A stretch of 64,000 nt of DNA from Leptospira abararensis (GTDB lineage Bacteria > Spirochaetota > Leptospiria > Leptospirales > Leptospiraceae). Below, one piece after another: positions 41,967 through 51,154 of the stretch. The notes beneath the pieces are model-generated. The model searched no databases. It had not been told where the DNA came from and worked only from the letters and a program-made list of their open reading frames with translations. Both the position numbers and the translations under genes were made by a program. Within the stretch, counting starts at the first letter, position 1. Every line of letters begins with the position of its first letter. The stretch covers positions 124,001 through 188,000 of the forward strand of contig NZ_JAFFPR010000060.1 of the NCBI RefSeq assembly GCF_016918735.1. The letters are read 5' to 3'.

Positions 41967-44161
41967 ATAATTTAGGAACCATCCTTCTCGCTGCCTCTTT
42001 AGCCATTTTAGTTTTTTCCGCAATACAAACCATCTACGGAATTTATAGACAAGAACGAAAAGCCATTGAACTTGGCCGTCTTGCTTTAATGACAAATCCA
42101 TTTGTCATTGTACTCACCTTTGCCGTTCTACTCACACAACTTGTAAGATCAGACTATAGCAACTATTATGTGGTCATGCATTCCAGCGAACACCTACCTT
42201 TGTTCTATAAAATGACATCGATATGGTCAGGTTCCTCTGGAAGTTTGTTGTTTTGGAATTTGATTCTAAACGTTTTCACCTTTATCGTGTTATGGCAAAC
42301 TCGTAAGTCCATTGAAGATAGAATCCCCATGATGAACCTCATCCTTGCAGTGTTGTCTGGATTTTTTTCTTTCCTCGCTGTTTTTTATGGAGATGCCCAA
42401 CCATTCCGTGAATTTGTTCCGGAAGCGGCTGCAGGCCGGGGTCTAAATCCCCTCCTCCAGCATTGGGCGATGATCATCCATCCACCCATCCTTTATATTG
42501 GTTACGTAAGTATATCGATCCCTTTTGCCATTGCCATGTCCGCTCTGGTATCTGGCCAACTCTCCGAAGATTGGATGAAATTCATCCGTAAATGGACTTT
42601 GTTTTCTTGGTTTTTTCTCGGAACGGGAATTTTACTCGGGTCCAAGTGGGCCTATGAAGAGTTAGGTTGGGGTGGGTATTGGGCCTGGGATCCGGTAGAA
42701 AACGCATCGCTTATGCCTTGGCTTCTCACTAGTGCTTTTGTGCATTCGGTTGTGATCCAAGAACGTCGAGGGATGTTGAAGTTTTGGAATATGTTACTTG
42801 TGATCCTTGCTTTCCATTTTAGTTTGCTTGGCACCTGGATCACTCGTTCGGGAGTCCTGGAAGGTCCTCATAGTTTTTCTAAGTCTACGATTGGAACTCC
42901 TTTTATCATTTATATCATTGGTAGTTTTCTTTTCTTTACAGGTTTTGTCATTTATAGAAGAAAAAATCTAACTCCAGAAAGAAATCTGGAAGCCATCACT
43001 TCCAAAGAAGGGAGTTTTCTTTTAAACAACTTTTTACTCGTACTTTCGACTGCAGCGATTCTGTTAGGTGTCTTTTCTCCACTTTTGTATGGAAAAGAAT
43101 TTAAGGCTCCTTGGTTTAATTCTTGGGGAGTTCCTGCTGGGATTTTTCTTTTACTTCTTATGGGATCGGCACCACTTTTGGCTTGGCGAAAAGGGGCAGG
43201 AGCTGTCTTTTTTTCCACCCTTCTGAAACCTTTTATCGCCGGGATCATTGGTGGTGGTTTGTACATCCTCTTCTATTCCCAAAACTTTACAAAACCAGAC
43301 AGTAAGTATGGAGACGTACTTGCCGAAGTGTATTCGGTTCTTACGGTTACCATCGGTATTTTTACCATATCAGGGATCATACAAGAATATTATAGAGGGA
43401 TTAGGGCTCGGCGAGAAGAGTTTAAAAACGAGAACTTTTTTGTAGCCGGATATCGAATGTTACTCAAAAACAAACGTCGGTATGGTGGGTATTTAGTTCA
43501 TTTTTCCCTAGTTCTTATTTTTATTGGGTATGCGGGAAACGCATTTAAAATCAATACATCCGTCCGATTTTTTTATGAACTCCAACCACCCACTTCTGAA
43601 GAGATAGTTTATCAGTCCATCGACAAAGCAATGATTGGTGGGTATCAAATTGAAGCCTCCACTCTCAAATTAAAACCAGTCCTAATCTCAGGTCTTGGTG
43701 GTGAACCTAACATTCAAAATGTGATTGTTTCCCAAGAGGGAACATACGGAATCTTTCGAGGAACAGAAAAACTTTCGGATTTAGTTACCGAACGTAGGTT
43801 TTACCCACAGATCTCTCACCTAACGGGAGATTTCGAAACTCACATTCCCACCAGTGAACCGGCTATCCTCTCTATGGCAAAAGAAGATTTTTACATCCAA
43901 CTTGGTGCCATTGAAACTTCTGATCTGAAATCAGAAAACCCAGATCTACCTTTGATGTTTATGCAGTATTACTTCACACCAGGAAGTGAAATGGACAAAC
44001 TCAAATTTTTTCTCAACTTCCCAAAACAGATTGTAGCCAACTTAGAAGTTTGGGTGAATCCACTGGTAAAACTCATTTGGCTTGGATCTTTACTCTATTT
44101 CCTTTCTGGAATTTTTTTGTTACTCCCTCTTGGGGAAACCAAAAAGAAGACGGTAGGTTAA
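41963..44161 (+). CDS. ccmF: Cytochrome c heme lyase subunit CcmF
   Basis: A 732-residue multi-span protein that attaches heme to apocytochrome c. The tryptophan-rich periplasmic motif WGGYWAWDPVENASLMPWL is near residue 230. External His residues are in LQHWAMIIHPP and ITRSGVLEGPHSF, and GGYLVHFSLVLIFIGYAG lies near 515. The domain after residue 540 is the periplasmic C-terminal part. Overlaps ccmE and is followed by ccmH after three bases. The rest of the system (ccmA-D) is not in the window. Confidence 0.95.
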   Translation: MNNLGTILLAASLAILVFSAIQTIYGIYRQERKAIELGRLALMTNPFVIVLTFAVLLTQLVRSDYSNYYVVMHSSEHLPLFYKMTSIWSGSSGSLLFWNLILNVFTFIVLWQTRKSIEDRIPMMNLILAVLSGFFSFLAVFYGDAQPFREFVPEAAAGRGLNPLLQHWAMIIHPPILYIGYVSISIPFAIAMSALVSGQLSEDWMKFIRKWTLFSWFFLGTGILLGSKWAYEELGWGGYWAWDPVENASLMPWLLTSAFVHSVVIQERRGMLKFWNMLLVILAFHFSLLGTWITRSGVLEGPHSFSKSTIGTPFIIYIIGSFLFFTGFVIYRRKNLTPERNLEAITSKEGSFLLNNFLLVLSTAAILLGVFSPLLYGKEFKAPWFNSWGVPAGIFLLLLMGSAPLLAWRKGAGAVFFSTLLKPFIAGIIGGGLYILFYSQNFTKPDSKYGDVLAEVYSVLTVTIGIFTISGIIQEYYRGIRARREEFKNENFFVAGYRMLLKNKRRYGGYLVHFSLVLIFIGYAGNAFKINTSVRFFYELQPPTSEEIVYQSIDKAMIGGYQIEASTLKLKPVLISGLGGEPNIQNVIVSQEGTYGIFRGTEKLSDLVTERRFYPQISHLTGDFETHIPTSEPAILSMAKEDFYIQLGAIETSDLKSENPDLPLMFMQYYFTPGSEMDKLKFFLNFPKQIVANLEVWVNPLVKLIWLGSLLYFLSGIFLLLPLGETKKKTVG

Positions 44162-44164
44162 CAG

Positions 44165-44830
44165 ATGGAAAAAGAAAATTTTTATCACAGAAACCACCAA
44201 TTGAGGATGGTTTTTTCGCAATCGTTCCCACTAGGAAGATTGACTGCCATAGGATCCAAATCGAAAGTCTGGATCGTGCTCTTTGGTTTCTTACTCCTAT
44301 TACCAAACCTTTTATTGGCTCAGAAAACGACAACCAACCTAAAAGAAGAAGGGCAAATCCAAACCTTCTTAAAAGTGACCGAACAAATTCGTTGTATTTG
44401 TTTGCCGAGTCTACCTATCCAATCTTGTTCGTTTAATATGTGTGCGGCCTCGAGTTACCTCAAAACCTTTATCGAAAATCGAATCAAAGACGGGATGAAG
44501 GAAGAAGAAATCATTTCAAAAATGGAAAATGGTTTTGGAGATTCCGTTTTAAAAGACCCCATTGTGGTGATGTTTCAAGAAAACGGAAACCAGGGAATGG
44601 TAGATTCCATAGTTTATGGTTTTGGACCAAAAATTTTAGCGCAACCAGATGGAACATGGATCAATTTCACCTTATTTACGTTAGGTGTTCTCGGGCTTTT
44701 TGGAATCTATAAATTTGGGACCAGAAAAAAGAAGGAAACTCCAGAGGCAAATTCTAAGCCATCAAGTGATCAAAAGTCTACCACCGAAGAAATCAAAAAC
44801 AAAATCCGTAAATTCGAAGAAGAAACTTAA
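44165..44830 (+). CDS. ccmH: CcmH-like cytochrome c biogenesis protein with altered Cys motif
   Basis: A 221-residue protein: an N-terminal hydrophobic segment (VWIVLFGFLLLLPNLLLAQ, residues about 37-55), a periplasmic helical domain, one more membrane helix (near 163-180) and a charged lysine-rich tail. The domain after the Cys region (IKDGMKEEEIISKMENGFG, then DSVLKDP) matches the CcmH/CycL fold. The expected LRCxxCQxxS motif instead reads RCICLPSLPIQSCSFNMC, with four cysteines (CxC and CxxxxC). Function is assigned from fold and position after ccmF. Confidence 0.75.
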   Translation: MEKENFYHRNHQLRMVFSQSFPLGRLTAIGSKSKVWIVLFGFLLLLPNLLLAQKTTTNLKEEGQIQTFLKVTEQIRCICLPSLPIQSCSFNMCAASSYLKTFIENRIKDGMKEEEIISKMENGFGDSVLKDPIVVMFQENGNQGMVDSIVYGFGPKILAQPDGTWINFTLFTLGVLGLFGIYKFGTRKKKETPEANSKPSSDQKSTTEEIKNKIRKFEEET

Positions 44831-44983
44831 TTGAACCCATCTTCAATAAAAGACGAATTGAAAGTGTTAATTTCAAAACTAGCGGGTTGTGGAAAAACAA
44901 ATAAAAGTCGCGACATAAGCGATAGTTGGTATATTTTAAATAATTAATTTTAGAAATTATACTAATACTCTAATCTAACACCA
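44831..44983. other. Left boundary of the AT-rich insert
   Basis: Non-coding, 153 bases after ccmH. Contains the palindrome GTCGCGAC (44907-44914), overlapping CGACATAA (44911-44918), which recurs at the right side (49811-49818), and ATAAGCGA (44915-44922), which recurs inverted at 49780-49787. The stretch after 44930 is very AT-rich and probably holds the promoter for the two-gene unit. Confidence 0.4.
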
Positions 44984-46735
44984 ATGAATTTCGTAGATTT
45001 AAACAGCTTAAATATATCAACAGAACTTGACATTTTAAAAAGGGACACGCAACCTAACAGCATATTACTATATCAGCACAAGGGCATTTTTTTTGCTAAT
45101 AATAACAGGATAGGAAATGTTGATCAAGATATTGCTCAGACAAAATTTTTAAAGTTATTGGAAAAAGCAAAAGAAGATAATATTGCTCTAGTTTTATCTC
45201 CCGAGTATTCATGCCCAAAAAGCGTTATAAATTACATAATTAATAATGAAAACATGAAACCGACACCAAATAAAATATGGGTCTTAGCAGGGGAGTCAAT
45301 AAACAAAGAAGAGGTAAGACTCTTAGTAGCAATTAATCAAACCAATATTTTTATCCATTGTGAGGATGTTTATACACAATCTGATAAATGCTTTTTAAAT
45401 CCATTGTATTATATTTTTTTTGGTCAACACGAAGGACTTACTAAGTTAATTATACTAATCCAATTCAAAACCAGACATATGGGCGGATTATGGAGCGGCG
45501 GACAAATAGAGGCTAACAATTTAATTGAAGGCAATGATATTTATATAATAAAAAACTCAAATGATTCAACTAGACTAGTAACTTTTATTTGTTCTGAAGC
45601 TATGAACGTAAAAGACGAATTAACTGTTAAAGTGAAAGAAGATATTGATTGGAACGACAAGCCATTTTTAATTCTCAATCCGCAAATTAATCCCAACCCT
45701 TCTCACCCTGAATTTATTAAGTTTAGAAATTTTATATTCGAAAGCGAAAAAAAGGAAGTTGTTTCATTGAACTGGGGAAAAGAAACATATGCAAATAATA
45801 ATCCTTGGTATTCAGAAGATGTAAATTCTCCCAGAAGTGGTATATTTTTTAAAACATTGGTAACGGAATTAGACCATTCAACTTCAAAAATAATAAAAAA
45901 TCACAATAAAGGGTTTTATTTCTTATATCAAAATAGAAATAAGTTCGTATATTTTCTAAACGGCAATTTGGAACTAATTCAGATTCAAAATAAATCTGTA
46001 GATATTAATCAAGGAGTTCCTCAACAAAGAAGACGAAGTGGCCCAGAAGCAATTAGGATTTATAATTTGAACAATGAAATGTCTGGCTTTATAGAACAAG
46101 AAACCATTCATGATAAACATATAGAATTTTTCCAAGAAAGAGGAATTGAAAACCACTTTCTATTAGACCCAATTAATTCTATTGTTGACAAAGAAAGACT
46201 TATAAACATATCTACTGGTTTAGTAAATGGAAAAAGCGATAACGAATGGCATGAAGTCATCTATTTAAACAGCTTTAATCTGAAAGAAGCAGATGAGTGC
46301 AATTGCAGAATGACATACGTGGAAGATACTTACCCAGCAAGTGAATCTAATAGAGAACTTATATGTACAAATTTAAGTGAACTGGATCAACAAATTTTAC
46401 CTAATAAATCTAATTATCCAGATAGTATCAAAGATTTAATTCATCAAAATATTCTACTCTCCTATTCTCAAGATGCTCATATATATAAATACAAGTATAA
46501 TATAACGAATGATAATGGAGAAATTAGAAAAGCAACAATTTGTTACTTAGGTAATGCGTCAATAAGCAAAGTCAGAAGAATTTATGATGAACTTCAAAAA
46601 TTATTTGAATATGGTACGGAAGGCAAAAGAAGAATTGTTGTTTTTTATAAAATTGGTATAAATCTAAACGCAGAATATGATAAAAGTGAAGGCAGTATAA
46701 CAAACCCTCCGAAGGATAATACTTCATTTCTATAA
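44984..46735 (+). CDS. Nitrilase-fold protein of a putative two-gene defense module
   Basis: A 583-residue protein I do not recognise as a known named gene. Residues about 25-290 look like a carbon-nitrogen hydrolase (nitrilase) domain: candidate Glu74 in ALVLSPEYSCP, Lys162 in QFKTRH, and Cys203 in TFICSEAMN, in the right order and spacing for the Glu-Lys-Cys triad. Residues about 300-583 are extra, with no recognised fold. The gene is AT-rich, uses many ATA/AGA codons, and has no clear ribosome site before the ATG. Six bases separate it from the large ATPase gene, so the two form one unit. Nitrilase domains occur as effectors in some bacterial immunity genes (for example, fused to reverse transcriptase in DRT type 1). 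An NAD- or nucleotide-type substrate is speculation. Confidence 0.7.
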   Translation: MNFVDLNSLNISTELDILKRDTQPNSILLYQHKGIFFANNNRIGNVDQDIAQTKFLKLLEKAKEDNIALVLSPEYSCPKSVINYIINNENMKPTPNKIWVLAGESINKEEVRLLVAINQTNIFIHCEDVYTQSDKCFLNPLYYIFFGQHEGLTKLIILIQFKTRHMGGLWSGGQIEANNLIEGNDIYIIKNSNDSTRLVTFICSEAMNVKDELTVKVKEDIDWNDKPFLILNPQINPNPSHPEFIKFRNFIFESEKKEVVSLNWGKETYANNNPWYSEDVNSPRSGIFFKTLVTELDHSTSKIIKNHNKGFYFLYQNRNKFVYFLNGNLELIQIQNKSVDINQGVPQQRRRSGPEAIRIYNLNNEMSGFIEQETIHDKHIEFFQERGIENHFLLDPINSIVDKERLINISTGLVNGKSDNEWHEVIYLNSFNLKEADECNCRMTYVEDTYPASESNRELICTNLSELDQQILPNKSNYPDSIKDLIHQNILLSYSQDAHIYKYKYNITNDNGEIRKATICYLGNASISKVRRIYDELQKLFEYGTEGKRRIVVFYKIGINLNAEYDKSEGSITNPPKDNTSFL

Positions 46736-46741
46736 AAGACC

Positions 46742-49700
46742 GTGAACACAGCACAAATAATAAACAAATCTAAAGAATTGTTTACTCAATTCGAAAAACT
46801 AAGTGACTCTTTATATAAAGGTAATTACCTAATAAATAATAAACTTGCTGGTATCTATTTTTTAAACTTTAGCGAAAGGATTACAGAAGAAGATTTCAAT
46901 GAAATCCAATACAAATATTTAGCCGAAGAATTCTATAAAAACGAAGAATTCCTACAATGGAATATTTACCTACTTTTTATTAATTGTGACATTTCTAAAT
47001 CTCTAAGATCAACGATATTAACTGACGATAAATACGCTCGTAAATTAATCTTTCAAGAAAATGAATTTCTGAATTATTTTCATTTAGAAGAATCAAACCA
47101 GACTTCCTTACCGGATATTGTTTCTGAATGGAAACGTGAGCTTGAAAGTGTGGATTTACAAGAAATTTATAGCGTCGCTTCTTATACCGAAATTAAAGAT
47201 CGGTTTCTTTCTAATTCAAGTATAAAAGAAGTTGATGAAGTAGTATCAAATGAATTAACGAATGTATTATCAATTGAAAAAGTCACGAATGTTAACCTCA
47301 AAAGTAATTATCGAGATTTTCCATTAATAAGAAATTTTGATTTTGGTTTAGTAAATCTAATTTTAGGAACAAATGGAACAGGAAAAACCAGTTTACTGGA
47401 ATCAATTGAACTTATTTTGACAGGAAAATCAAATCGAAACAGCACCAAAGACGAAGAAAATGGCTCTATAAGCGCCATTTTGAATGATGAAACAGAAGAG
47501 ATATATACTCCACAAGATACAGCAAAGTATAAGTCAAGAGATGTTAAATGGTATAATCGCAATTATCATGCAAAAGGAAATAATTGCTATCAATCATTCA
47601 ATCAATTTAATTTTTTCAACACAGATGCCGCTTACCAGTTTGCATCTACCGAGCACGAAGACCAAATTAATAAGTCCTTAAAGCAAATTATATTTGGTTC
47701 TAATTATTCCTTTTTAAGAGATAGGATATCAGGTTTGGAAAAAGTAATGAAACCTGAATTAAGTGGTCTTGAAAGAAAATTGCAAGAAAAAAGAGAGTCA
47801 ATCAATGCAAACTCAAAATTAATTGATGATTTAAAATCTGATAAGACATTGGATGAGATTAAGAAAAAAATTGCAGGGAACATATTAGAAATAAAATTTA
47901 AAATTAAATATTCTGAAGATAACTATTCAATACCTAATTTGAGTATAAACGAATTAAGAACTGAAATTGAATACATCCTCAACCAAAATCTTGTTTTCAA
48001 CTTTAACAACTTTAATTTCTTAAGATCCCAAATCTATGATCAATTAAAAACAGCAAATGCATTAAAGGAAAAATATAATGAAGGGGTTAGTAGGCAGGCG
48101 GATTTACATGCTGAAAATAATAGCTTAGAATTAAAGAGCAGTAAAATCACGTCATTCCTTAAATATTTTGCTATTGAGGAAATTGATAATATTGAAAATG
48201 CTGAGGAACAACTCCAGCAATATAATTCGAAAATATTAAAATTAGAAAAATTAAAAATAGAACTCTCCAAGTTAAATCTCGATTCATTTTTGAGCAATAG
48301 CCAAAGCATTACTGATATTGAAGTGGCGAGAAAGGAAGAATTGCGAAAGGTTTCTATAGAGCGAAAAGCGGTAGAAAATGATATCATTGTTTTAAGTGAA
48401 AATTTCTCAGCGATTGAGGATCTAATAAATAAAATTAAATTATTAGGCAAAGAGTATCTTTCACATAATGAACATTCTAAAACCTGCCCATTATGTGAAC
48501 AACAAATTCCCCATATTGAATTATTTAATAAAATAGATGTCGACTTCAAAAGAAACCTTGATAAGAGCATATTAAATGAAAAGTCAAATAGACTTTCAGA
48601 GTTAAAAATCAGTGAAGCAACCTTAACTTCAGAATTAGGAATGCTAAACAAACTAAAATCCATTTCGAAAGAACAACTTACTGATATAGACACTTTGACA
48701 GCAAGAGAACTAATTAATAGATTATCCTCTTTATTAACAGAGACAGAAGTATTACTTATACAAAAAACGAAAACAGAAGCAATTATAGCCCAAATTCAAA
48801 ACATCGAAGGTTCAATAGCAGAATTCATTTTACTTAAAGAAAACATCAGAACATATTTAAATCAAAACAATCCATTTAACAAAGTAGAATTAGATAAATT
48901 ATTAGGAAGCTTGGAAAAAGACATCAAAGAAAGAACTGAAGCAATAGACAAAATTTCTCAAGAGAATTACAAGCTAATCTCGGACTTAAATAAGTCGCTT
49001 CAACTTAATGAAGTCACAAATAACATTCCCAAAATATTAGATGGAATCAATTCAAAGATTGATAAGTTAAATTCGATTGAAAATAGCTTTACCAAAATTA
49101 AAAGACATATAGACCTACCCGATGACAAGTCTATTTCAGATTTGAGTAAGGAGCTGAATGTTCTAGAAAAGAATATTTTATCTCTTGAAGATTCCGAAAA
49201 TAGAAAATTGGAATTACAAAGAAGGATTGAAGAACTCCAACATGCAGAGTCTTTCATTTCAGAAAACAATCTAAAATATGAACGACTTAAAAAGGCTGTC
49301 GTAATGTTACAAAAATTATTATCAAGCGATGGAGAAGGCAATTTAGAAGAATATTTTAATAACAATTTGAAAGAAATACTAAATGTTTTTAAGACAATCC
49401 ACTCTCCTCAAGAATTTACAGATATAAAGTTTGAAAACAAGAACCTAGTGCTTTACAAAGGAGAAGCTAAGTATTCAGTAAGTCAGGTAAGTACAGGGCA
49501 AAGAGCCGCATTAGTAATTTCGATTTTTATCAGTCTAAATCGAAAAATTAAGAACGGCCCAAAAATTATTATATTTGATGATCCAGTTACATTTATCGAT
49601 GACTTTAATGCTCTTTCATTCTTAGATTTTTTGAGATATTTTATTGTTAAAGAAAACAAGCAAATATTTTTTGCTACAGCCAATAAAAAATTCTCTTTCT

Positions 49701-49762
49701 TGTTCAAAAAGAAATTTGAGTTTTTAATGGGTGAATACAAAGAATTTGAACTAATAAGATGA
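46742..49762 (+). CDS. Rad50/SMC-like ATPase with zinc-hook motif and N-terminal extra domain
   Basis: A 1006-residue ATPase. Residues 1-190 form an extra domain ending before the P-loop; DDKYARKLIF at 95-104 recalls the middle component of ABC-three-component systems (low certainty). Walker A GTNGTGKTS starts at residue 209. Long coiled-coil runs (about 330-860) are broken by CPLC at 582-585, the CxxC of a Rad50-type zinc hook. The ABC signature STGQ is at 917-920 and Walker B IIIFDDP has D946-D947. Start is GTG at 46742, six bases after the nitrilase-like stop. AT-rich like its partner. It has the architecture of ATPase sensors in anti-phage systems. It lacks any visible nuclease domain, so the partner is the likely effector. 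Confidence 0.8.
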   Translation: MNTAQIINKSKELFTQFEKLSDSLYKGNYLINNKLAGIYFLNFSERITEEDFNEIQYKYLAEEFYKNEEFLQWNIYLLFINCDISKSLRSTILTDDKYARKLIFQENEFLNYFHLEESNQTSLPDIVSEWKRELESVDLQEIYSVASYTEIKDRFLSNSSIKEVDEVVSNELTNVLSIEKVTNVNLKSNYRDFPLIRNFDFGLVNLILGTNGTGKTSLLESIELILTGKSNRNSTKDEENGSISAILNDETEEIYTPQDTAKYKSRDVKWYNRNYHAKGNNCYQSFNQFNFFNTDAAYQFASTEHEDQINKSLKQIIFGSNYSFLRDRISGLEKVMKPELSGLERKLQEKRESINANSKLIDDLKSDKTLDEIKKKIAGNILEIKFKIKYSEDNYSIPNLSINELRTEIEYILNQNLVFNFNNFNFLRSQIYDQLKTANALKEKYNEGVSRQADLHAENNSLELKSSKITSFLKYFAIEEIDNIENAEEQLQQYNSKILKLEKLKIELSKLNLDSFLSNSQSITDIEVARKEELRKVSIERKAVENDIIVLSENFSAIEDLINKIKLLGKEYLSHNEHSKTCPLCEQQIPHIELFNKIDVDFKRNLDKSILNEKSNRLSELKISEATLTSELGMLNKLKSISKEQLTDIDTLTARELINRLSSLLTETEVLLIQKTKTEAIIAQIQNIEGSIAEFILLKENIRTYLNQNNPFNKVELDKLLGSLEKDIKERTEAIDKISQENYKLISDLNKSLQLNEVTNNIPKILDGINSKIDKLNSIENSFTKIKRHIDLPDDKSISDLSKELNVLEKNILSLEDSENRKLELQRRIEELQHAESFISENNLKYERLKKAVVMLQKLLSSDGEGNLEEYFNNNLKEILNVFKTIHSPQEFTDIKFENKNLVLYKGEAKYSVSQVSTGQRAALVISIFISLNRKIKNGPKIIIFDDPVTFIDDFNALSFLDFLRYFIVKENKQIFFATANKKFSFLFKKKFEFLMGEYKEFELIR

Positions 49763-49934
49763 AGAACAGAAATTAACTTTCGCTTATCACTCGTTCTACG
49801 GCACATTTTTCGACATAATGCTTTTTCATCTATAAAAAGCTCACCGAATCAAACGCTTTCCAAAGAAACTATACTACGAGAATCGTAGGTAAGCTATTTC
49901 ATTAATTGACCTTCTTTCTGTTTAATTAAAAAAG
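49763..49934. other. Right boundary of the AT-rich insert
   Basis: Non-coding, 172 bases. Contains the repeats named for the left boundary (TCGCTTAT 49780-49787; CGACATAA 49811-49818) and a palindrome CTACGA-GAA-TCGTAG (49874-49888). The palindrome could end transcription of either converging gene, though no U-run adjoins it. No tRNA or integrase was seen. Confidence 0.4.
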
Positions 49935-51092
49935 TTAGAGAGAATGCCACTTCTTTCGAACCAGGATGAGTTCTTCCACCAAACGTTGGATGTCCGAAAA
50001 ACTTAGTTTTGCATTCAAACTGATTCGTAAACGCGGAGTGGAAACTGTTGGGGGGCGAATGGCCCTCACATCCAAACCTCGCTCCTGCAAATTTCCCGCA
50101 TAGAACAAGGCCTGTTTTTCTGTTTCCAGTAAGAGTGGGACAATATGCGATGTGGAATCGGTAATCAAAAATCCATTCTGTTTTAATGAATCCTTTAGCT
50201 TATTTGCAAGGGATAAAAGATTTTCTCTTTCTTTGTTCATAGAACCTAGTAAGGAAAGTGCAAAAGAGGCGAGTTCCGAAATCATAGGCAGTGGAGCCGT
50301 AGAAAAAATAAAAGACCGCATTACATTCACTAAGTGATCACGACCGATTTTTTTGGTAACAATGATCCCACCTTCGAGTCCTAAAGATTTTCCTAATGTA
50401 TAAACCCGGTAATCGATAGATTGAATTTCCGAAGGGGTTAGGTCCTGAAAGACCAGACCCTTTCCACTAGGGCCATAAATTCCGAATGCATGGGCTTCAT
50501 CCAATACGAGGACAAATCCAAATTCTTTTTTTAAAGACAAAAGGGTTTTTAAGTCGGGAGAATCTCCATCCATACTAAACAGAGATTCTGTCACCACGAT
50601 TCGCTTATTCTTCCGTGTAGGATCTTCCAAGTCTAATTTTTCTAAGAGAGATCGCAGGTGGCCTAAATCCAGATGATTGTAGTATTTTTTCTTTGCACCG
50701 GCTATACGAATCCCGTCCAGAATGGAGGCATGGTTGAGGCGATCGGTAAACACGTAACAGTCGGGAGCGGCAATGGAATCCAAAAGACCAAAGTTTGCCG
50801 TAAACCCTGTAGAAACAAGTAGAGCGGCCTCCCCTTCCACAAAACTCGCAAACTCAGCTTCAAACTGATCCATCGAGGAAGTATTGCCCCGAACCAAACG
50901 AGAAGCAGTGGAACCAAAAGGATAAATATCCTTTTTCGATTGAAAAAATTCCAACATACTCGGATTAGTTGCAAGGCCCATATAGTCGTTAGAACAAAAA
51001 TCAATTCCTTGGTAGAGACGTGTTTCCCGAAACAATTGTTTTTCGTGAATGGAATCTAGTTTTTTTTGGACTTCTTCCCAGTGATTTGCCAT
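49935..51092 (-). CDS. bioF: 8-amino-7-oxononanoate synthase-like aminotransferase (BioF/KBL family)
   Basis: A 385-residue PLP enzyme of the alpha-oxoamine synthase family. FCSNDYMGLATNP near residue 32, GSTASRLVRGN, DRLNHASILDGIRIAG, VLDEAHAFGIYGPSGKG, and the Lys motif VYTLGKSLGLEGG are all typical. Sequence style fits BioF (biotin) best; 2-amino-3-ketobutyrate CoA ligase is the alternative. No other bio gene lies in view. Confidence 0.85.
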   Translation of the reverse strand: MANHWEEVQKKLDSIHEKQLFRETRLYQGIDFCSNDYMGLATNPSMLEFFQSKKDIYPFGSTASRLVRGNTSSMDQFEAEFASFVEGEAALLVSTGFTANFGLLDSIAAPDCYVFTDRLNHASILDGIRIAGAKKKYYNHLDLGHLRSLLEKLDLEDPTRKNKRIVVTESLFSMDGDSPDLKTLLSLKKEFGFVLVLDEAHAFGIYGPSGKGLVFQDLTPSEIQSIDYRVYTLGKSLGLEGGIIVTKKIGRDHLVNVMRSFIFSTAPLPMISELASFALSLLGSMNKERENLLSLANKLKDSLKQNGFLITDSTSHIVPLLLETEKQALFYAGNLQERGLDVRAIRPPTVSTPRLRISLNAKLSFSDIQRLVEELILVRKKWHSL

Positions 51093-51154
51093 TGGCTACC
51101 AGTTTTCTTTTTCCTTAAATTTTTCCGATTTAATTTTTTACCCTTTTTGTTAGA

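Noticed and set aside
48040..48693. 217-residue minus-strand open frame inside the large ATPase gene
   Set aside because: Antisense to coiled-coil coding sequence, Ser/Phe/Leu-rich and low complexity; explained by the ATPase reading frame.
44911..49818. Transposon with 8-bp target duplication carrying the two-gene insert
   Set aside because: No transposase, integrase or terminal inverted repeats were seen, and one 8-base match in these flanks is not rare; kept only as a weak observation.
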